A stretch of DNA of 64,000 nt. It comes from Paenarthrobacter ureafaciens (GTDB lineage: Bacteria; Actinomycetota; Actinomycetes; Actinomycetales; Micrococcaceae). Below are positions 59,280 to 64,000 of this stretch, piece by piece (the first letter of the stretch is position 1; each line of letters opens with the position of its first letter). The position numbers were made by a program, and so were the translations under genes. The stretch is from the NCBI RefSeq assembly GCF_004028095.1, contig NZ_SBHM01000007.1, forward strand, positions 1,550,001-1,614,000. Reading direction: 5' to 3'. Below the pieces are notes generated by a model, which worked only from the letters and a program-made list of their open reading frames with translations, was not told the DNA's origin and did not search any database.

Positions 59280-59702
59280 TCAGCTTTTGAGGGCTGCTGC
59301 AGGCGGGTTCCTGGCCGGGCGTGTGTGCTGCTTTGCGATGCAGTTTGGCATGGCTTTCACGGCCTCGTGTTCCAGCGCGCGGTACTCGCTGGGCGGCATT
59401 CCCACGATTTCCGTGAAACGCGAGCTGAAGGAACCAAGGGACGTACAGCCCACCTCCATGCAGGCGTCGGTGACGGTGGCACCGGCGCGGAGGAGCGCCA
59501 TGGCCCGCTCAATGCGCCGGGTCATGAGGTAGTTGTACGGCGATTCACCATAAGCGGCCTTGAACTGGCGCGAGAAGTGGGCCGGCGACATGAGGGCGCC
59601 GGCTGCCATGGTGGGAACGTCCAACGGCCGCGCGTACTCGCGATCGATGAAGTCGCGGGCCCGCCGCAAGTGGGCCAGGTTGGCCAGTTCCTGCGGAGTC
59701 AT
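59280..59702 (-). CDS. AraC-type DNA-binding protein (HTH domain only)
   Basis: 140 residues, an isolated double helix-turn-helix: LDVPTMAAGALMSPAHFSRQ and VTDACMEVGCTSLGSFSSRF, ending in the GMPPSEYRA consensus. No sensor domain, so it may respond through its level or a partner protein. It is the first gene of the pair with the VOC gene. Its start lies only 20 bp from the divergent esterase start, leaving little room for two normal promoters. Confidence 0.85.
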   Translation of the reverse strand: MTPQELANLAHLRRARDFIDREYARPLDVPTMAAGALMSPAHFSRQFKAAYGESPYNYLMTRRIERAMALLRAGATVTDACMEVGCTSLGSFSSRFTEIVGMPPSEYRALEHEAVKAMPNCIAKQHTRPARNPPAAALKS

Positions 59703-59722
59703 GCGGTCAGTCTACTAGGCTC

Positions 59723-60352
59723 ATGCCCATGGATTCAGTGGTTTGGTCGAAGCCGGAAAACGAGCGCGCGGGTACGCCGTTGTTGGTGATGCTGCACGGT
59801 TACGGCACCAGCGAGGAACGGATGGCGGCACTCTTCCCGCACCTGCCGCAAGAGTTCACCTGCGTTGCCTTGCGCGGACCCAAAGTCATTGGCGACCACT
59901 ACGGATGGTTCCTGCTGGACTACTTCCTTACCAATGACTTCGCGGACGTTATCTCCTCCACCAACAGGGTGTTCGACTGGATCAACACCGTCCGGAACAA
60001 CCACAGCAGCGTCAGCCTCCTGGGGTATTCCCAAGGCATGGCCATGGCCAGCACGCTCCTGCGCCTGAAGCCGGAGCAATTCGTGGCTACGGTTGGGCTG
60101 TCCGGTTTCGTGCTGGACAACGACCTCCTGGCCCTCAGCGAGTCCTTCGACGCCCCGCCGCCCTTCTTCTGGGGCAGGGACAAGGCCGACCCCGTGATCA
60201 ATGACGAAGCGATCGAACATACCGACGGCTGGCTCAACGCCAACACCGCCCTTACGGCCCGGACGTATCCCGGGATGGGGCACAGGATCGAGCCCGCTGA
60301 ACTGGTGGATGTGGGCGCCTTCCTGCGGTATTACGTCCTCGGCCCCCGCTAG
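59723..60352 (+). CDS. Phospholipase/carboxylesterase (alpha/beta hydrolase)
   Basis: 209 residues, the short carboxylesterase class. LLVMLHGYGTSEERMAALFP holds the oxyanion loop, SLLGYSQGMAMAS the nucleophile Ser (GYSQG), and RTYPGMGHRIEP the catalytic His. Acts on carboxyl esters or acyl groups in the cytoplasm. ATG 59723 or 59729 are equally possible; neither has a ribosome site and a leaderless message is likely. Confidence 0.85.
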   Translation: MPMDSVVWSKPENERAGTPLLVMLHGYGTSEERMAALFPHLPQEFTCVALRGPKVIGDHYGWFLLDYFLTNDFADVISSTNRVFDWINTVRNNHSSVSLLGYSQGMAMASTLLRLKPEQFVATVGLSGFVLDNDLLALSESFDAPPPFFWGRDKADPVINDEAIEHTDGWLNANTALTARTYPGMGHRIEPAELVDVGAFLRYYVLGPR

Positions 60353-60458
60353 GCAGTTGGGCCGGGGGATTAGACGTCACCCGCGCCCTCGAATCAAGCT
60401 TTCCGTGAGATTCGCGTCACAATCCAATGTTCGACCACACAGTGTTGAATGACAAAAT

Positions 60459-60472
60459 TGTAAGCGCTTACA
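60459..60472. promoter_or_regulatory. LacI-type operator TGTAAGCGCTTACA
   Basis: Perfect 14-bp palindrome with a central CG step, the standard LacI/GalR-family operator shape. It is 75 bp before the LacI-type gene, so it is probably an autoregulatory site for the operon that follows. Confidence 0.75.
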
Positions 60473-60547
60473 CTTTTGGCTGCGGTGGCCGACGGCGCCG
60501 CCCCGCAAGGTGTTGCTCAAGCATGGAAAGGGTTGAGGCCGTGTTGC

Positions 60548-61606
60548 ATGGTTAGGACTCACAGGGTGACCATCCAGGACGTGGCAGTCCTCTCCGGACT
60601 GTCCATCTGCACCGTCTCCCGGGCCCTCCGGAATCTCCCCAACGTTTCGGAGAAGGCCCAACGGCAGGTGGCGGAAGCCGCCAGCAAGCTCGGATTCAAG
60701 GCCTCGGCCGCTGCTTCGCGGCTGGCCGGCGGCAGCACAGGATCCGTAGCCATCATTGCTCCCACCGCCACCACCTGGTTCTTTTCCCAGGCAGTGGAAG
60801 CAGCAGAAGAAGTATTCGGCGACAGCGGCTATGACACCATGCTGATCAGCCTCCGGAACAAGAAGACAGTGAAACAGCAGGTGTTCGGCCGGCTCGAGTC
60901 ACTGGCGCAAAGAGTCGACGGCGTGCTGCTGCTTAATGTTGACCTGGACCCCTCCGAGGTGGAAGCCTTGGAAGCTTCGGGGCTGGCAGTGGCCAGCGTC
61001 GGCCTGCGGAATGTTCCGTGGGACAATGTTGGAATCGACGACGAACATGCGGCCTGGCAGGCAACGTCACACCTGCTGGAGCTGGGTCACTGGGACTTGG
61101 CGGTTCTCACGAATACCGAACCCGTCCTCAGCGACGTCGCTCCGGCACAGCCGGCAGGACGCGGACAACAGGCAACAACAGCGAGGTTCCGTGGTTTCAG
61201 CCGTGCCTTGGATGACCACCACCTCACCGTCCACCCGGACCTGGTGGTTGCCTGTGCTCCCGGCATAGACGACGGCCGGCGGGCCATGACCGAGCTCATT
61301 GCACGGGGTGCAAAGCCAACCGCGGTGTTCGCCCACTGCGACGAGGCGGCGTTCGGCGCGTTGATGGCGTTGCGCGAACACGGATTCTCCGTGCCGAAGA
61401 ACATGTCCGTGATCGGCATTGACGATCACCCCATGAGTTGGTTCCTTGGCCTGAGCACCGTGGCCCAGCCCGTTGCAGACCAAGGCGCCTTCGCGGCCAA
61501 CCTGCTCTGCGAGCGACTTTTGAATACCGATACCCCCAACCAACCTGCAACCCACCTCCTCGACACCAAGCTCATCGAACGCAAGACCACGCGCCACCGG
61601 CGCTGA
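60548..61606 (+). CDS. LacI family regulator of alpha-glucoside operon
   Basis: 352 residues. Helix-turn-helix VTIQDVAVLSGLSICTVSRA with LPNVSEKAQRQV hinge region, then a periplasmic-binding-like effector domain from GSVAIIAPTATTWFFSQAVE to MSVIGIDDHPMSWFLGLSTV. ATG 60548 (MVRTHRV) is preceded by GAGG about ten bases away; a longer frame to 60476 would begin at the operator. It is followed after 14 bp by beta-phosphoglucomutase, whose substrate or the disaccharide is the likely effector. Confidence 0.88.
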   Translation: MVRTHRVTIQDVAVLSGLSICTVSRALRNLPNVSEKAQRQVAEAASKLGFKASAAASRLAGGSTGSVAIIAPTATTWFFSQAVEAAEEVFGDSGYDTMLISLRNKKTVKQQVFGRLESLAQRVDGVLLLNVDLDPSEVEALEASGLAVASVGLRNVPWDNVGIDDEHAAWQATSHLLELGHWDLAVLTNTEPVLSDVAPAQPAGRGQQATTARFRGFSRALDDHHLTVHPDLVVACAPGIDDGRRAMTELIARGAKPTAVFAHCDEAAFGALMALREHGFSVPKNMSVIGIDDHPMSWFLGLSTVAQPVADQGAFAANLLCERLLNTDTPNQPATHLLDTKLIERKTTRHRR

Positions 61607-61620
61607 AACGGAAAACGCAC

Positions 61621-62346
61621 ATGACTGAACTTCGTACTGCCTGGACCGGCGCTTCGGCGCTGCTCTTCGACCTCGACGGCGTGCTGACGCCCACTGCCGT
61701 GGTGCACGAACAGGCGTGGCAGGAACTCTTCGACGGCTACCTTGCCGAGGCCGGCCACCCCGACGGCTACCGGGAGAGCGACTACTTCGACCACATTGAC
61801 GGGAAGCCGCGCTTCGACGGCGTCAGGGACTTCCTGACCTCCCGCGGCATCACCCTGCCGGAGGGACCCGCAGACGACGCCCCCACGAATGAGACCGTGC
61901 AGGGCCTGGGCAACCGTAAGAACGCGATCTTCAACCAGATCGTGGATACGCGCGGCGTGGAGCCCTACCCAGGGTCGGTCAAATTCATCAATGCAGCACT
62001 GGAACTGGGCCTGAAGGTGGCGGTGGTTTCGTCCTCCCGCAACGCACCGGCAGTCTTGAAGGCCGCCGGGCTTGACCACCACTTCGAGGTGGTGGTTGAC
62101 GGGCAGGTTGCCGCCGGCGTCGGGCTTCCCGGAAAGCCGGACCCCGCAACTTTCACCTATGCCGCCTCGCTGCTGGGTGTTCCCACGGAGGGATGCATCG
62201 TGGTGGAGGACGCCGTCTCCGGAGTGCAGGCCGGGAAGGCCGGGAACTTCATGTCGGTGATCGGCGTGGACCGCGGGGCGGGTCGGCAGACGCTGCTGGA
62301 CGCTGGTGCCACTTTGGTGGTCGACGACCTCGATGATCTTCTCTAA
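61621..62346 (+). CDS. pgmB: Beta-phosphoglucomutase (HAD superfamily)
   Basis: 241 residues. The HAD nucleophile loop is LLFDLDGVLTPTA (first Asp phosphorylated), with the cap domain including HIDGKPRFDGVRDFL, motif II VAVVSSSRNAP and the late GLPGKPDPATFTYAA and VVEDAVSGVQAGKAG. It turns beta-glucose-1-phosphate from the GH65 phosphorylase into glucose-6-phosphate. The CDS starts 14 bp after the LacI-type gene and ends 30 bp before the GH65 gene. Confidence 0.9.
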   Translation: MTELRTAWTGASALLFDLDGVLTPTAVVHEQAWQELFDGYLAEAGHPDGYRESDYFDHIDGKPRFDGVRDFLTSRGITLPEGPADDAPTNETVQGLGNRKNAIFNQIVDTRGVEPYPGSVKFINAALELGLKVAVVSSSRNAPAVLKAAGLDHHFEVVVDGQVAAGVGLPGKPDPATFTYAASLLGVPTEGCIVVEDAVSGVQAGKAGNFMSVIGVDRGAGRQTLLDAGATLVVDDLDDLL

Positions 62347-62376
62347 CCCTACTTTTTCGAAGGAATTCAACAGCCC

Positions 62377-64000
62377 ATGGCACTGATCAGCTCCGACCGG
62401 CTGCGCTTCCCGTGTGAACCGTGGAAGCTCGTGGAAAACATCCACGTCCCCGGTGACGAAGGGACGCTGGAGACGCTTTTTGCGCTCGGCAACGGCCACT
62501 TGGGTGTGCGCGGCGCGCACTCCACGCGCGGGGACGGCGAACTCCCGGGTACGTTCATCAACGGGTTCCATGAGATTTGGGACATCAAGCACGCGGAGAA
62601 CGCGTACGGCTTTGCCCGCACCGGCCAGCGCATCGTGTATGTCCCGGACGCCAACAACTTCACGGTGACAATCGACGGCGAAGCCCTGAGCCTGTCCGAA
62701 TCCACAGTGCTGGACTACCACCGGAGCATCGACTTCTCCACGGGTGTCTACGAGGAATCAACCACGTGGGCCTGCCGCTCCGGCGCAGTGGTCACCACCG
62801 TGGAGCGGCGTGCGGTGGGGTTCGATTCCCGCGGCTGCCTTGGGCTTGAACTGTCCATAACTGCGGACCGTGACGTGTCCGCGGACATCACATCCGCCGT
62901 CGTGAACCGCCAGGACCAGCCCGTGGAGGACCATTCGGTCCACGATCCCCGGCGTTCCGGACGGCACGCCGGCCGCGTGCTCCTTCCCCTGCACCTGCAC
63001 GGAGCCGATGGCTCGCTGCGCCTGGCGTGGGAGACTTCCGAGTCCCGGCAGCGCGTGGCCATGGCAGTGGACCACTGGATTTCCTCGCCCGAGCAGCCGT
63101 TCGAGACCGTCGTGGCCGAGGACGAGTCCTCGGTGCGTTACGTGCTGGCCATTACCGGCGGCGGGCCGTTCCGTTTGGAGAAGACGGTCAGTTATGTCGT
63201 GGCCGGTTCCGCGGACGACGCCGAAGACCGTGGCGAGAGCCTGGCAGCGGAAGCGGAAGCAAACCTGGTGCCGTTTTCCGACATCCTGGCCCAGAGCCAG
63301 GCCCACTACAACACGTACTGGACCACCGCGGATGTTGCGATCGGCGGACAGCCTGAACTCCAGCAGGCAGTCCGTTGGGCACTGTTCCAGCTCTCCCAGG
63401 CCACGGCGCGTGCCGGTGTGGCAGGTATCCCGGCCAAGGGCGTCAGCGGTTCGGGTTACGAGGGCCACTACTTCTGGGACCAGGAGGTCTACCTCCTGCC
63501 CTACCTCACCTACACCAACCCGACCGGGGCCCGGAAAGTCCTTGAGTCGAGGCATGCCATGCTTCCCGACGCCCGTATCCGGGCCAAGGAGCTAAGCGTG
63601 GACGGAGCCCTTTTCCCGTGGCGGACCATCAACGGACTGGAAGCCAGCGCCTATTACGCCGCGGGAACGGCACAGTTCCACATTGCCGCCGCCATCGCTT
63701 TCGCGGCCAACCGCTATGAGTGGGCCAGCGGGGATGCGGCCTTCGAAGCCGAGGTGGGCGCGGACCTTCTCATCGAGACGGCCCGCATGTGGGCGTCGCT
63801 GGGCTTCTTCGGCAAGGACGGTTTGTTCCACATCCATGGCGTGACGGGCCCGGACGAGTACACGGCCGTGGTGAATGACAACCTCTACACAAACGTCATG
63901 GCGCGCTTCAACCTGCGTGCGGCAGCGGCGCTCGAGCATGAGGGTATTGCCGATACCGAGCGCCTGGTGTGGCGGCAGGCCGCGGAACGCATGTCACTGC
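62377..64000 (+). CDS. GH65 alpha-glucoside phosphorylase, partial (C-terminus beyond window)
   Basis: 541 codons are present before the window edge. Typical GH65 N-terminal domain (ETLFALGNGHLGVRGAHS), then the catalytic (alpha/alpha)6 barrel with GSGYEGHYFWDQEVYLLPYL, LFPWRTINGLEASAYYAAGT and the general-acid Glu in GVTGPDEYTAVVNDN. These enzymes split maltose, trehalose, kojibiose or nigerose with phosphate to beta-glucose-1-phosphate plus glucose. Paired with pgmB and a LacI regulator. Which disaccharide is used cannot be told from this part. Confidence 0.92.
   Translation, partial: MALISSDRLRFPCEPWKLVENIHVPGDEGTLETLFALGNGHLGVRGAHSTRGDGELPGTFINGFHEIWDIKHAENAYGFARTGQRIVYVPDANNFTVTIDGEALSLSESTVLDYHRSIDFSTGVYEESTTWACRSGAVVTTVERRAVGFDSRGCLGLELSITADRDVSADITSAVVNRQDQPVEDHSVHDPRRSGRHAGRVLLPLHLHGADGSLRLAWETSESRQRVAMAVDHWISSPEQPFETVVAEDESSVRYVLAITGGGPFRLEKTVSYVVAGSADDAEDRGESLAAEAEANLVPFSDILAQSQAHYNTYWTTADVAIGGQPELQQAVRWALFQLSQATARAGVAGIPAKGVSGSGYEGHYFWDQEVYLLPYLTYTNPTGARKVLESRHAMLPDARIRAKELSVDGALFPWRTINGLEASAYYAAGTAQFHIAAAIAFAANRYEWASGDAAFEAEVGADLLIETARMWASLGFFGKDGLFHIHGVTGPDEYTAVVNDNLYTNVMARFNLRAAAALEHEGIADTERLVWRQAAERMSL

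Noticed and set aside
61426..62721. 431-codon antisense frame over pgmB and GH65
   Set aside because: It is antisense to two clear enzymes and lacks any recognisable domain.
1..64000. Horizontal transfer island, prophage or CRISPR array
   Set aside because: No integrase, transposase, phage structural gene, tRNA-bounded repeat or regularly spaced repeat array was seen, and composition by eye is even across the window.

Overview
The window looks like chromosome of a high-GC actinobacterium, most likely Arthrobacter/Paenarthrobacter or a close Micrococcaceae relative. I base this on the strong GC bias, frequent GTG starts and AGGAG-type ribosome sites, LAXTG-type surface anchoring, a LigD/Ku end-joining pair and a desABCD-type siderophore operon. 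No rRNA, tRNA, CRISPR array, transposase or phage gene was seen. Genes are densely packed, with many ATGA/GTGA stop-start overlaps. Convergent gene pairs are often separated by perfect hairpins.

Layout. 1-4.4 kb: a StyA-like aromatic (styrene/indole type) oxygenation cluster with two StyA paralogues, an SDR, an unlisted 51-residue protein and a divergent AraC regulator. Tandem half-sites lie in front of both transcription directions. 4.5-11.1 kb: a FadR-type repressor, an alpha/beta hydrolase and a four-carbon acid-sugar operon (DUF1537 kinase, beta-hydroxyacid dehydrogenase, GntP permease, class II aldolase), with matching TGTC-N-GACA operators. 11.2-13.9 kb: small housekeeping or accessory genes. 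13.9-20.6 kb: a surface module. It holds an ECF sigma factor fused to a zinc-finger anti-sigma domain, a transmembrane helix and an extracytoplasmic DUF11-like domain, then a 1210-residue DUF11-repeat protein ending in LAFTG and a lipoprotein, plus a divergent cytosolic DUF11-like protein. 20.7-26.1 kb: an iron-regulated hydroxamate siderophore operon (desABCD). 26.2-31.9 kb: SDR, FUSC-type membrane protein, GNAT, PaiB, an EamA exporter and a divergent MocR regulator.

31.9-39.8 kb: a GntR-controlled ABC importer and a Weimberg-like sugar-acid pathway (enolase-superfamily dehydratase, FAH-fold dehydratase, 2-oxoglutarate semialdehyde dehydrogenase). 39.9-43.3 kb: MHS-family transporter, PrmC-related methyltransferase and two small proteins. 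43.4-50.6 kb: a genome-maintenance and stress block (LigD, Ku, a DUF7218/Rho-N-like protein, small membrane proteins, Dps, topoisomerase IB). 50.7-54.8 kb: the fructose PTS (HPr, EIIABC, FruK, FruR). 55.1-57.6 kb: small proteins and two paralogous zinc-ribbon proteins on either side of a GAF-ANTAR antiterminator. 57.7-60.4 kb: a YbdK-type carboxylate-amine ligase, a VOC/AraC pair and an esterase. 60.5-64 kb: a LacI-controlled alpha-glucoside phosphorolysis operon (beta-phosphoglucomutase, GH65), cut by the window edge.

The strongest candidates for undescribed biology are the membrane-tethered sigma factor and DUF11 surface module, the Cys-rich paralogues around the ANTAR regulator with a hairpin-rich leader between them, the duplicated AraC-type operator, and a 62-bp palindromic repeat at two convergent gene ends. 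All functional calls rest on reading motifs and context by eye; no database search was run.
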